Shown piece by piece: positions 39,512 to 48,400 of a DNA stretch of 64,000 bases. A model generated the notes under the pieces. That model did not search any database. It saw nothing but the letters and a program-made list of their open reading frames with translations, and was not told where the DNA came from. The stretch comes from Desulfomicrobium baculatum DSM 4028 (lineage in GTDB: Bacteria; Desulfobacterota; Desulfovibrionia; Desulfovibrionales; Desulfomicrobiaceae). Made by a program: the position numbers and the translations under genes. Location of the stretch: positions 2,358,501 through 2,422,500 of the forward strand of contig NC_013173.1 of the NCBI RefSeq assembly GCF_000023225.1, given 5' to 3'. Position 1 is the first letter of the stretch; the number at the start of each line of letters is the position of its first letter.

Positions 39512-41512
39512 TTATAATCCATTCCAGGACTCGCCTTCTTCTCCGATGAATAGCACGGCTTTGCGCGAAATCAAATCCTGCTCGCCAAAGACATGCACGC
39601 GGTCTCCTGCTTCAAAAATCCATTGCGGATCGGGATTCAGCCGAGTCCGGCCATCACGCTGCACGGCCACGACGGTCAGACCGTGTTCCTTGCGCAAACG
39701 CGACTCTATCAGACTTTTGCCCTCGACGAACGCACCCGGAACTACCCTCAGCACCGTCGCGCCGAAGGAAGAACAGACCCCGCCCAGATTGCAGGCATCG
39801 GCGGTATTGAGCATGGGCCGGCGCAGCATTCCGTAGCCCTCTGCCCGGATCTCGCGCACGAATCGCTCGATATCGCCTCGTGGTACCAGATATGTAGACA
39901 GGACGCGAATGAACATCTCCACGGAGGTCTCGTATTCCTCGGCCACCACCTCTTGCGCCCCCATTTGCAGCAGCGGCTCGATCTCGCTGACAAAACGCGT
40001 ACGCACCACGATGTGCAGAGCCGGGTTCTGGAACCTGGCCGTGGCCACGATGCGCCCGATGGCGGCCGGGTCGGAGATGACCACGGCCAGAATGCGGGCT
40101 TTGGAGACGTTGATGTGCTCCAGCACTGCCACCTGGGAAGCGTCACCGAAAAGAATGGGCTCGCCCTTGTCGCGTTCGCGCCGCACCGTGTCCGGGTTCA
40201 TTTCCAGAATGACATAACGGATTCCGGAAGCCCGGGCCGCCCTGGCCAGATGATGCCCGCCCAGGCCAAAGCCGGCGATGATGAGATGATCGGACAGGTC
40301 CGTGTCCGCATCCTTCTGCGCCTTGAGACTCATGCCCACGGGCAGAAGGCGGGCCAGTCGGCCGGAGATGGAAGGCACGCCTGCGATGAGAAAGGGCGTG
40401 AGCGCCATGGTCACGATGGCGACGGCCAAAAAGTATTGGTATTCCATGGCGCTGAGCAGATTGTGCCCCATGCCCACCCCGGCCAGGACAAAGGAGAATT
40501 CGCCGATCTGGCACAGGCACAATCCGCCCAGAATGGACACATGCAGGGGATAGCCCAGGATGCGACCTGCGGCCGCGGCCAGCAGCGTCTTGGCCAGCAG
40601 CGCGGCCAGGGTCAGGCCCATGACCTGCGGCAGGTGCGTGGCCACAAAGGCGGGGTCCAGCAGCATGCCGATGGACACGAAAAAGACGCTGGTGAAAACA
40701 TCGCGAAACGGCAGCACCCCTTCCAGAGCCGAATGGCTGTATTCGGACTCGCTCATGATCAGCCCGGCCAGGAAAGCCCCCAGAGAGAGGGACAACCCTG
40801 CCGTGGACGTCAGCAGGGCAATGGCGAAGCACAGCCCGAGCGTGGTCATGAGAAAAAGTTCCCGGCTGCGGGTGCGGATGACCGCGCCCAGGACCAGCGG
40901 CACGACCTTGCGAGCGCCGATGAAAATGACCCCGGCCACAAAAGCGCCTTTAAGTCCCATTTCACCCAGGGCGAGCCACGGATTACCCGAAGCTCCGGCC
41001 AGCACGGGCACCAGGAGCATCATCGGCACCACGGCCACATCCTGGAAAATGAGCGCCCCAAGCGCGATGCGCCCATGCGGCGCGGCCAGTTGCGCCTTCT
41101 CTCCCAGCACCTTGAGCACGATGGCCGTGCTGGACAGGGCGGCCAGGAATCCGATGAACAGGGACTTGCCGAGCCCCACGTCAAAGAACATCAGCGGCAG
41201 CCCCATGACCGCGATGGTCAGCAGGACCTGGGCCGCACCGCCGACAAAGACCGGACGCTTGAGCCGGATCAGTTCATCCAGGGATAGTTCGAGGCCGATG
41301 ACGAACAGGAGCAGGATGACCCCGACCTCCGCGAACATCTCGACCTCATGCGACGCCCCCACCAGGCCAAGGCAATGCGGCCCGGCCAGCACGCCGGTGA
41401 GCAGAAAACCGATGATGGTCGGAATGCGCAGCTTGTGACTGGCCACGATGACCGCGCAGGACAAACCAAAGATCATGACCGCATCGGCCAGAATAGGAAT
41501 TTCGACGCTCAT
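39512..41512 (-). CDS. CPA2-family cation:proton antiporter (KefB/Ybal-like)
   Basis: A 666-residue membrane antiporter. About twelve membrane segments in residues 1-380 carry the family motifs GLELSLDELIRL, LSSTAIVLKVLGEK and SLGAFLAGLIMSESEYSH. A TrkA-N domain follows (LIIAGFGLGGHHLARAA, then EMNPD and GDAS), and a TrkA-C domain ends the protein. Such proteins exchange K+ or Na+ for protons and may be gated by NAD(H) or thiols. It is followed by a small zinc-ribbon gene. Confidence 0.88.
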   Translation of the reverse strand: MSVEIPILADAVMIFGLSCAVIVASHKLRIPTIIGFLLTGVLAGPHCLGLVGASHEVEMFAEVGVILLLFVIGLELSLDELIRLKRPVFVGGAAQVLLTIAVMGLPLMFFDVGLGKSLFIGFLAALSSTAIVLKVLGEKAQLAAPHGRIALGALIFQDVAVVPMMLLVPVLAGASGNPWLALGEMGLKGAFVAGVIFIGARKVVPLVLGAVIRTRSRELFLMTTLGLCFAIALLTSTAGLSLSLGAFLAGLIMSESEYSHSALEGVLPFRDVFTSVFFVSIGMLLDPAFVATHLPQVMGLTLAALLAKTLLAAAAGRILGYPLHVSILGGLCLCQIGEFSFVLAGVGMGHNLLSAMEYQYFLAVAIVTMALTPFLIAGVPSISGRLARLLPVGMSLKAQKDADTDLSDHLIIAGFGLGGHHLARAARASGIRYVILEMNPDTVRRERDKGEPILFGDASQVAVLEHINVSKARILAVVISDPAAIGRIVATARFQNPALHIVVRTRFVSEIEPLLQMGAQEVVAEEYETSVEMFIRVLSTYLVPRGDIERFVREIRAEGYGMLRRPMLNTADACNLGGVCSSFGATVLRVVPGAFVEGKSLIESRLRKEHGLTVVAVQRDGRTRLNPDPQWIFEAGDRVHVFGEQDLISRKAVLFIGEEGESWNGL

Positions 41513-41604
41513 CGCACTCCTCGAAAATTGTTTTGCCGCATCTTCACGCTGCCGTGCCTCTCCTGATGATCCACCAAGCCAAAAATTTCGGCGGGACCAT
41601 TCCC

Positions 41605-41642
41605 GAAAAAACCGGTCAAACCCGCACAGTGCTTGACCGGTT
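41605..41642 (-). terminator. Rho-independent terminator of TauE/SafE gene
   Basis: On the minus strand, AACCGGTCAA and TTGACCGGTT form a perfect 10-bp stem followed by TTTTTTC. It lies 29 nt after the stop codon. Confidence 0.85.
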
Positions 41643-41670
41643 GAAAGTTAGAATATGGATATGGAGAAGT

Positions 41671-42588
41671 CTAGCCGAAGTACTCCGCCATGTACTTGAG
41701 CGCCGTGCCCAAGATGATGACGCACAGCATGGCCTTGATGAGGCGCGCCGGGACGTGCTTCTGCATTCTGGCCCCGCAATACATACCGCACATTCCGCCC
41801 AGGCCGAAAAGAATGCCAAGCCCCCAGTCGGGAGCGATGGACTGGCCGGCATGAAATGCGGCCAGAAACTGGTAGAAGGCCACCCCGGCCACGGACGTGA
41901 CCAGCGTGCCCATGAGCGCCGCCCCCGCGACCGTATAGACCGGCAATCCGCAGATGGAGACAAAGAACGGAGCGATGATGGAGCCGCCTCCGATGCCGTA
42001 CACACCGCCGACCACGCCGACGACGAGGCTCATCGTGAAGATGGTCATCGTGGAGCAGGTGTAGGTTTCGCCGAAGAACTCATAACTGATGCGCTTCATG
42101 GAGAATTCCTTGACCGTGACCTGGCCTGCGGCGGCGCCCCCCCTGGAATCCTTCACCGACTGCCGAAAAGTGCTCTCCGACTTTTTCTCCTTGTGTTTCA
42201 AAAGATCCCTGATCATGCGAAACCCGATGTATGCGAGCACCAACCCGGCAAAGACCTTGAAATTTTTTGGGTCAGGCAGATAGGAGACCCGGATCACGGC
42301 CCCCAGAAGGACTCCCGGCAAGGTCCCGACGACCACGACCCAGGTCAGGGGCCAGACCATGCGCTTTTCCTTGAGATAGCGGTACACGCCGCTGGGAATG
42401 GCCACGATGTTGAAGAGCTGGTTCGTGGCGCTGACCGAAGGGGCGGTGTACCCAAGAAAGGACATCTGGAAAGGCAGGAGCAGAAACGCTCCGGAAACCC
42501 CACCCATGGAGGTGAAAAAAGACACGACAAATGCGGCCAATGGGGGGAGCCACAAGGAAACTTCAATTCCGGCTGTTTCAAAATACAT
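41671..42588 (-). CDS. TauE/SafE-family anion exporter
   Basis: A 305-residue inner-membrane protein with about eight hydrophobic segments and the duplicated TauE/SafE motifs: GGVSGAFLLLPFQMSFLGY near the N-terminus and GGVYGIGGGSIIAPFFVSI in the second half. The family exports sulfoacetate, sulfite or other anions, and is common in sulfur-metabolising bacteria. The ~80-residue loop between the halves is longer than usual and hydrophilic. GAGGAGG lies upstream of the ATG. It is monocistronic by its own terminator. Confidence 0.85.
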   Translation of the reverse strand: MYFETAGIEVSLWLPPLAAFVVSFFTSMGGVSGAFLLLPFQMSFLGYTAPSVSATNQLFNIVAIPSGVYRYLKEKRMVWPLTWVVVVGTLPGVLLGAVIRVSYLPDPKNFKVFAGLVLAYIGFRMIRDLLKHKEKKSESTFRQSVKDSRGGAAAGQVTVKEFSMKRISYEFFGETYTCSTMTIFTMSLVVGVVGGVYGIGGGSIIAPFFVSICGLPVYTVAGAALMGTLVTSVAGVAFYQFLAAFHAGQSIAPDWGLGILFGLGGMCGMYCGARMQKHVPARLIKAMLCVIILGTALKYMAEYFG

Positions 42589-42843
42589 GCATTCCTCCTC
42601 GGGTGACGCCAGACGATTTCAAAGCATCATCATCCCTGCCCGGCATCCGGATCTTTCGGTAACAGAAACTAAAAGACATTTTTTTAATTTTTATCGTGTC
42701 ACTAAATAATCAGTTTCAAACTTTTCTGTCAAGACAATCCACTCGTCGCCGACATGAAAAAAAGAGTACCGACAGCGCTGCCCGTGCCTGCATATTGACG
42801 AAAAGCTCCTTTCCGGCTCATCTGCTGCCCGGGAGGGACAACC

Positions 42844-44448
42844 ATGCGCGGTTTCCGTGGTTCTTTGCAGTTCAAGTTCATGTCGGCCATCATTGGCATC
42901 GTGGTGCCGCTTCTGGGCATCATCTTTCTCTGGCAGGGCGTGGCCGAGGAGCGGCAGGCCTGGACCCAGGTCGTCAACCAGGCCCGCCTCCTGACCCGCC
43001 AGATCATCCTGACCCGGCAGTGGGTCTCGGACACCCAGGGCCTGTTCCTGCGCCAGGACACCCCCGGCGCTCAAGGCGGCGGCGCGTTCTATACCGATCT
43101 TCTGCCCACGGATCGCGGCGTCATGCAGCGCTTCACCCCGTCCATGGTCACCAAGCAGCTCTCCCTCTACTCCTACCGCCAGAACCTGTACCGCTTCAGG
43201 CTGGCGGGCATCGCGCCCATGAATCCCGAAAACAGGCCGGATGCATTCGAAACAGCGGCCATAAAGAGCTTCGCCCAGCCGGAAAACACGGAATATTATG
43301 CACTTGTCGACCATGACGGGGAGGCGGTGTTCCAGTATTCGGCCCCCCTCTATGTCGACGAGACCTGCCTGTCCTGCCACAAGAATTACACCAGCGGAAC
43401 CGTCAGCGGCTGCCTGAGCATTCACCTGCCCGTGCAGAACGTGCTCGACTCCCTGAGCCGAAGCAAGATGCAGCTCTTCGTGTCGGCCCTCGCGCTCATC
43501 GTGCTCACGGTCATGACCCTGTATTTCCTGGTCCGCTACCTGGTGCTTAGGCCCCTTGGCACCCTCGAATCCGTGGCCGACGGCATCAGCCGGGGGCACT
43601 TCCCCGGGCGGATCCGCATCGGCAGCAGCCATGAAATGGACCGCGTGGGCCAGACCTTGAGCAGCATGAGCGCCAAGCTGGAAGAGGGGCGCAACCGGCT
43701 GGAGGAAGAGGTGCAGAACGCGACCAGCGAACTGGCCCTGGCCAATGAGGAACTCAAGACCCTGGACCGCCTGAAGAGCGAATTTCTGGCCACCATGTCG
43801 CACGAACTGCGCTCCCCCCTGACCTCCATCCGAGGAGGACTCGATTATCTCAGGCGCACGGAGACCTCCGCCGACAGGCAGGACTATCTGCACATCATGG
43901 ACAAGAACGTGAGCCGCCTCACGCATCTGGTCACGGACATCTTCGACATCACCCGCATCGAGGCGGAAAAGATCGACTGGAACTTCGGACCGGCGGACAT
44001 GACCGAACTGGTGGGAGAGATCGTCGAAATCATGAGCCCGCTGGCGGAAGAGCGCGGACTGCGCCTCGGCCTCCTTTCAAGCGGTCCCATGATCGCCCTG
44101 GCGGATGTGGAGCGCATCGAGCAGGTTATCGTCAACCTGACCGACAACGCCATCAAATATTCCCCCGATGGCGGGGTCATCAGTTTTACCCTTCAGAACG
44201 AGGGCGGAGAGATCCGCATCCTGGTCCGGGACCAGGGCCCGGGCATTCCTCCTGGCGACAGGCAAGCCATTTTCAAGAAATTCCACACCGCGCCCTCGTC
44301 CGGCACAGGTGGAAAGCCTGGAGGAACCGGGCTGGGCCTCGCCATCTGCAGCCAGATCGTGCGCGCCCACGGGGGACGCATCTGGGTCGAGGACAACCCC
44401 GGCGGCGGCAGCGTCTTCACCTTCACCCTGCCCGCAACAAAAGAATGA
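42844..44448 (+). CDS. Sensor histidine kinase with heme-binding DUF3365 domain
   Basis: A 534-residue membrane kinase. A first membrane segment (about 13-32) and a second (209-231) enclose a periplasmic DUF3365/Tll0287-like domain with one c-heme motif, CLSCH (residues 175-179). HAMP (235-285), coiled coil, HisKA with His320 in FLATMSHELRSPL, and HATPase (NLTDNAIKYS, DQGPGIP, GGTGLGLAI) follow. It probably senses redox state or a gas or oxyanion through heme. GGGAGGG lies 6-7 nt before the ATG. No response regulator follows directly; one lies 0.8 kb away. Confidence 0.9.
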   Translation: MRGFRGSLQFKFMSAIIGIVVPLLGIIFLWQGVAEERQAWTQVVNQARLLTRQIILTRQWVSDTQGLFLRQDTPGAQGGGAFYTDLLPTDRGVMQRFTPSMVTKQLSLYSYRQNLYRFRLAGIAPMNPENRPDAFETAAIKSFAQPENTEYYALVDHDGEAVFQYSAPLYVDETCLSCHKNYTSGTVSGCLSIHLPVQNVLDSLSRSKMQLFVSALALIVLTVMTLYFLVRYLVLRPLGTLESVADGISRGHFPGRIRIGSSHEMDRVGQTLSSMSAKLEEGRNRLEEEVQNATSELALANEELKTLDRLKSEFLATMSHELRSPLTSIRGGLDYLRRTETSADRQDYLHIMDKNVSRLTHLVTDIFDITRIEAEKIDWNFGPADMTELVGEIVEIMSPLAEERGLRLGLLSSGPMIALADVERIEQVIVNLTDNAIKYSPDGGVISFTLQNEGGEIRILVRDQGPGIPPGDRQAIFKKFHTAPSSGTGGKPGGTGLGLAICSQIVRAHGGRIWVEDNPGGGSVFTFTLPATKE

Positions 44449-44810
44449 GCGCGCTCCGAAAAAAGCACGGATGCCCGGCGCGATCGCCCCTGAACGGAAA
44501 ACGGCGGGCCGTTTCGGACCCGAACGGCCCGTGTCCGAAAAATGGGCGCAAAATAATTTAAAAATAAATAGATGTTCTATTCAAGCCTGTTGAATTTATT
44601 TTTCGCCATGAAGCACTGGTTTCCGTCAAAAATAAAAATAATAAGCGTTGACATTAAAATCCAGCCCACCTAGTGACTGCTGACTTTGGCGGAAATGAAA
44701 ATCTGAATTCAAAATCGAATCCAATTTCATTATTCCGCAATCCTGCCGGTAACTGTTTCCAGCAGGAACAGAGTTTTTCTTTTTACTTTTTTTTCTTTGG
44801 AGTTACTGTC
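44449..44810 (+). other. AT-rich 362-bp leader region before RRM gene
   Basis: No gene is seen. Near 44505-44540, CGGGCCGTT/AACGGCCCG and TTTCGGAC/GTCCGAAA form alternative, overlapping stems after the kinase gene. From 44540 the sequence is AT-rich. TTGACA (44648-44653) could be a -35 box of the RRM gene promoter, leaving a leader of over 120 nt. Such long leaders occur with cold-shock genes. Confidence 0.5.
44648..44676 (+). promoter_or_regulatory. Candidate promoter of RRM gene
   Basis: TTGACA with a 17-bp spacer and TAGTGA. The -35 is perfect, the -10 poor, so the call is weak. Confidence 0.3.
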
Positions 44811-45086
44811 TTGTCTAAGAACATCTATGTTGGAAATTTGTCCTGGTCGACCACTGATGCTGATCTGCATGCCATGTTTTCCCAGTATGGTCAGGTCAGC
44901 TCTGCCCATGTCATCGAAGACCGCGAAACCGGTCGTTCACGCGGCTTCGGCTTCGTGGAAATGGACGATGAAGGCGCACGCAAGTCCATCCAGGCGCTGA
45001 ACGGAACCGACTGTCAGGGCCGCAACCTGAAGGTCAACGAAGCGCAGCCCCGTGAAAGCCGCTCCGATAGCCGTTCACGCTACTAA
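44811..45086 (+). CDS. RRM-domain RNA-binding protein
   Basis: A 91-residue single-RRM protein. RNP2 is IYVGNLSW (residues 4-11) and RNP1 is RGFGFVEM (about 45-52), with a short basic/Ser-rich tail (ESRSDSRSRY). Such bacterial proteins resemble cold-inducible cyanobacterial Rbp proteins and bind RNA. Start is TTG (Met-SKNIYVGN), chosen because GGAG lies 8 nt upstream and MSKNIYVGNL is the usual family start; the frame extends upstream but through non-family sequence. Followed by a strong terminator, so monocistronic. Confidence 0.9.
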   Translation: MSKNIYVGNLSWSTTDADLHAMFSQYGQVSSAHVIEDRETGRSRGFGFVEMDDEGARKSIQALNGTDCQGRNLKVNEAQPRESRSDSRSRY

Positions 45087-45108
45087 GCTGAACACTACGA
45101 TCGCGATG

Positions 45109-45136
45109 AAGCCCGTCACCTGACGGGCTTTTTTTT
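45109..45136 (+). terminator. Rho-independent terminator after RRM gene
   Basis: AAGCCCGTCA, loop CC, TGACGGGCTT then T6. It is a perfect 10-bp stem. Confidence 0.92.
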
Positions 45137-45259
45137 GCCCAAAATTCCTCAGCAAACCGGTAAACTCCTGCACCGGCCTCCTTGATCGACTGCCGCACCA
45201 GCGGCCTCGCGCCAACAACTCTCCCCCTGCTTCGCGGCGCAACTGCCGCAGGACGCCCG

Positions 45260-45949
45260 TTACGGATTGGGTTCGAATCTGTAGCCGACTCCGGCCACGG
45301 TCAGGATGATGCGCGGAGCCTGGGGATTCTCCTCGATCTTTTTACGCAGGCGCTGCACATGCACATCCACTGCCCGGCTGTGGGAATAGAGCTTGGAATC
45401 GCCCCAGTTCTGGCTCTGGATGAAATCGCGGGTCAGGGTCTCCCCGGGATGGGCGACGAAGAGTTCAAGCAGCGAGAACTCGGTCCGGGTCAGACGCACC
45501 TGGCGGCCCTGGATCGTGGCCTCATGGGAACGGTAATCCAGAATGATATTTCCGTTACGTTGCGCAGTAGCCGTTTCGCTGCGCCTGATCCTGCGCAGCA
45601 CGGTCCTGATGCGGGCCGAGAGTTCCAGGGCGTTGAAGGGTTTGACCAGATAATCGTCGGCCCCGCATTCCAGCCCCAGGAGCTTGTCCGCGACGGTGTC
45701 CCGGGCCGAGAGCATGATGACCGGCACCTCGCTGTCACGCCGTAAGGTCTGGCAGACCTTGATCCCGTCGATATCAGGCAGGCCCAGATCCAGAAGCACA
45801 AGGTCGGGCGCGTTCGCCTGCACGGCTGCAAGCCCGGAGGCCCCGTCCGTTGCGCTCAGCACCATGAAACCGTCGAGCTCCAGATTGGCTTTGACGGTCG
45901 TAACGATGTCCGAGTCGTCGTCGATGATCAGGATTCTCTGCTGCGTCAA
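45260..45949 (-). CDS. OmpR-family response regulator
   Basis: A 229-residue two-domain regulator. The receiver has the acidic pair IIDDDSD, phospho-acceptor Asp54 in VLLDLGLPD, Thr/Ser at MLSARD and Lys at YLVKPFNA. The winged-helix output domain (TRTEFSLLELFVAHPGE, then SRAVDVHVQRLRKKIEENP and GVGYRFEP) is typical of OmpR/PhoB. It is divergent from nrfHA with a 212-bp shared spacer, so it may control nrf. A partner kinase is not adjacent; the heme kinase upstream is a candidate. Confidence 0.92.
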   Translation of the reverse strand: MTQQRILIIDDDSDIVTTVKANLELDGFMVLSATDGASGLAAVQANAPDLVLLDLGLPDIDGIKVCQTLRRDSEVPVIMLSARDTVADKLLGLECGADDYLVKPFNALELSARIRTVLRRIRRSETATAQRNGNIILDYRSHEATIQGRQVRLTRTEFSLLELFVAHPGETLTRDFIQSQNWGDSKLYSHSRAVDVHVQRLRKKIEENPQAPRIILTVAGVGYRFEPNP

Positions 45950-46161
45950 ACCACCCTCCCTGTCGGCGCGATCCCTTCAAGGGTTGCGCATCTCCGGCTC
46001 ATGCCGATACACATGTTTCAATCCCGTTACAACTTTAACTGCACAAGGTTGAAATTTTCTGCTAGGTGGGACAACATGAATACGGAGTACGGCCTGATCG
46101 TTCTGGAGACGAACAGGCGCTGGAAACGGTCCGGTTCCAACATACCTGTACAGGAGGGAGT

Positions 46162-46638
46162 ATGACTCCAAAAAATGATGCATCCAGCGGTCGGGGCTGG
46201 CGGTTCGCCCTGCTTCCGGCCATAGCGGGCATCGTGTTCACGGTTGGAGTGGCCCTGGCCATGACCACCACGGATCAGGCCTCGTTCTGCGGCAGCTGCC
46301 ATTCCATGGCCGAGGCGGCACTGACGCACAAGCGCTCGGTCCACGCCGAACTGGCCTGCAACGAATGCCATGCCCCGCACAACTTGGTGGCCAAGATTCC
46401 GTTCAAGACCAAGGAAGGGACCAGGGACATCCTCGCCACTGTCACCAGCAGCATCCCCGACCTCATCCACCCGGGCGAGGAAACCAAGGAAGTGACCCAG
46501 GCAAACTGTCAGCGCTGCCACGGCTCCACCACATCCACCGTGGTCATGCAGAGCAAGAAATTCTGCACCGACTGCCACCGTCACGTGCCCCACACACCCA
46601 AAATCCCCGTAGCCAAAAGGAGCGCCGCCGATGCGTAA
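46162..46638 (+). CDS. nrfH: NrfH tetraheme menaquinol dehydrogenase
   Basis: A 158-residue membrane-anchored NapC/NirT-type cytochrome that oxidises menaquinol and passes electrons to NrfA. One N-terminal membrane segment (about 14-34), then four CxxCH motifs: CGSCH (43-47), CNECH (66-70), CQRCH (116-120) and CTDCH (135-139). This four-heme set is diagnostic. AGGAGGG precedes the ATG. It overlaps nrfA by 8 bases. Confidence 0.97.
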   Translation: MTPKNDASSGRGWRFALLPAIAGIVFTVGVALAMTTTDQASFCGSCHSMAEAALTHKRSVHAELACNECHAPHNLVAKIPFKTKEGTRDILATVTSSIPDLIHPGEETKEVTQANCQRCHGSTTSTVVMQSKKFCTDCHRHVPHTPKIPVAKRSAADA

Positions 46639-48193
46639 AAACTTTCCTCTTTTCGCCATGCTGGCCGTGGGAGTGGCCTTGGCCTTAAGCGCTTGTTCCG
46701 AAGCGACCGAGCCCGTGCCGCCGACCTTCAAGACCAACCTCAAGTCCGACGAGATAAATAACTCCGCCTTCAAGCCCGAATTTCCGCTGCACTACGAAAC
46801 GTTCCTGCGCAACAACGAGTCGGAAATCATGACCGAGTACGGCGGGTCCGTGGCGTACAATAAGCACGACAACGTAAATCCCCTGCCCGAAGGATACAAG
46901 CACGCCCAGCCATACCTGAAGAATCTCTGGCTCGGCTATCCATTCAGCTACGAATACAAGGCGGCGCGCGGCCACACCTACGCCATAAAGGACATCCTGC
47001 ATATCGACCGCCTGAACCGCTACGACGAAAAGGCCGGGCTGCCCGCCACCTGCTGGAACTGCAAGACAGCCAAGATGAACGAGTGGGTCGGCACCTACGG
47101 AGACGAGTTCTGGGCCAAGGATTTCAACGAATTTCGCGAACAAGTCGATCTGGACGAGAACACCATCGGCTGCGCCAACTGTCATGACCCGGCCACCATG
47201 GAACTGCGCCTCTACTCCGTGCCCCTGCAGGATCACTTGAAGGCTGAGGGCAAGGACTTCAAGACCCTGCCCCGCAACGATCAGCGAGCGCTTATGTGCG
47301 GCCAGTGCCACGTGGAGTACTACTTCACGGACAAGGGTCAGGGCACGGCCAAGAAGCCCGTCTTCCCGTGGGCTCAGGGCAAGGACCCCGAAGAGATGTA
47401 CACGTACTACAAGAGCCACGGCGATACCACCACGCCCGGCTTCGAAGGCAACTTCGTGGACTGGGTGCATCCCGTGTCCAAAACTCCCATGCTGAAAGCC
47501 CAGCACCCCGAGTACGAAACTTGGCATAACGGCGTGCACGGCGCGGCCGGCGTCAGCTGCGCCGACTGCCACATGAGCTACACCCGCCTCGACGGCAAGA
47601 AGAAGATGTCCAACCATCACTGGAACTCGCCCCTGAAAGACCCGGACATGAAGGCCTGTCGCCAGTGCCATACGGACAAGAGCCCCGAATACCTGAAGCA
47701 GCGGGTCATCTACACCCAGGACAAGGTCTGGGAACAGCTCATGACCGCCCAGGACATCTCGGTCAAGGCGCATGAAGCCATCCGCATGGCCAGCGAGTTC
47801 GAGGGCGAGAAGCCGGCCGACTACGACCAGCTCATGATCGACGCCCGCGAAATGTGCCGCAAGGGCCAGTTCTTCTGGGATCTGATCTCCGCCGAGAACA
47901 GCGTGGGCTTCCACAACCCGACCAAGGCCCTCGATACCCTGGCCAAGTCCCAGCAGTACAGCCAGAAGGCCGTGGATATCGCCATCCAGGCGGCGGCCTT
48001 CACCACTGCCCAGGCCCTGGCCGGAGACATCAAGACCCTGGTGCCGCCGATCATGGAACACAGCCGGGAACTGCAGATGGACCCCGAGCACATGGCCAGC
48101 CACCAGTGGTTCAAGTATCTCAAGCTCACCCCCAAAGCCGAGAAAATCTGGGAAGGCAACAAGCGCCTTGTACCGGCTCCGACCGCAAGCTAG
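46631..48193 (+). CDS. nrfA: NrfA ammonia-forming nitrite reductase
   Basis: A 520-residue pentaheme cytochrome c that reduces nitrite to ammonium in the periplasm. Lipoprotein-like signal (LALSAC, Cys22). The active-site heme has the Lys motif CWNCK (141-145); four CxxCH motifs follow: CANCH (181), CGQCH (223), CADCH (310), CRQCH (343). The canonical HVEYYFTD after the third heme supplies the active-site Tyr. In sulfate reducers NrfHA also detoxifies nitrite and may reduce sulfite or hydroxylamine. Translationally coupled to nrfH. A strong terminator follows. Confidence 0.97.
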   Translation: MRKNFPLFAMLAVGVALALSACSEATEPVPPTFKTNLKSDEINNSAFKPEFPLHYETFLRNNESEIMTEYGGSVAYNKHDNVNPLPEGYKHAQPYLKNLWLGYPFSYEYKAARGHTYAIKDILHIDRLNRYDEKAGLPATCWNCKTAKMNEWVGTYGDEFWAKDFNEFREQVDLDENTIGCANCHDPATMELRLYSVPLQDHLKAEGKDFKTLPRNDQRALMCGQCHVEYYFTDKGQGTAKKPVFPWAQGKDPEEMYTYYKSHGDTTTPGFEGNFVDWVHPVSKTPMLKAQHPEYETWHNGVHGAAGVSCADCHMSYTRLDGKKKMSNHHWNSPLKDPDMKACRQCHTDKSPEYLKQRVIYTQDKVWEQLMTAQDISVKAHEAIRMASEFEGEKPADYDQLMIDAREMCRKGQFFWDLISAENSVGFHNPTKALDTLAKSQQYSQKAVDIAIQAAAFTTAQALAGDIKTLVPPIMEHSRELQMDPEHMASHQWFKYLKLTPKAEKIWEGNKRLVPAPTAS

Positions 48194-48215
48194 ACATCGG
48201 GTTTCCCGAATCGCG

Positions 48216-48258
48216 ACGGGGACTTTGGCATGACGCCGAAGTCCCCGTTTTTATTTTT
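48216..48258 (+). terminator. Rho-independent terminator after nrfA
   Basis: ACGGGGACTTTGGC pairs with GCCGAAGTCCCCGT (one mismatch), loop ATGAC, then TTTTATTTTT. Confidence 0.9.
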
Positions 48259-48400
48259 CCCGTCGCCCCCGAGAATTCTCCTCTTTTATTGATGAAATAT
48301 CGCCACCCCCCTTGTTCTTTCGACTTCGATAAAATAAGCAGGAACTATCGATTTTGTAAAAGCGTATCGTTATCATCAATACAACCTTCGGAGGCCCACT

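Noticed and set aside
44505-44540. Terminator after the heme kinase gene
   Set aside because: The two stems overlap and neither is followed by a T-run; kept only as a note in the leader region.
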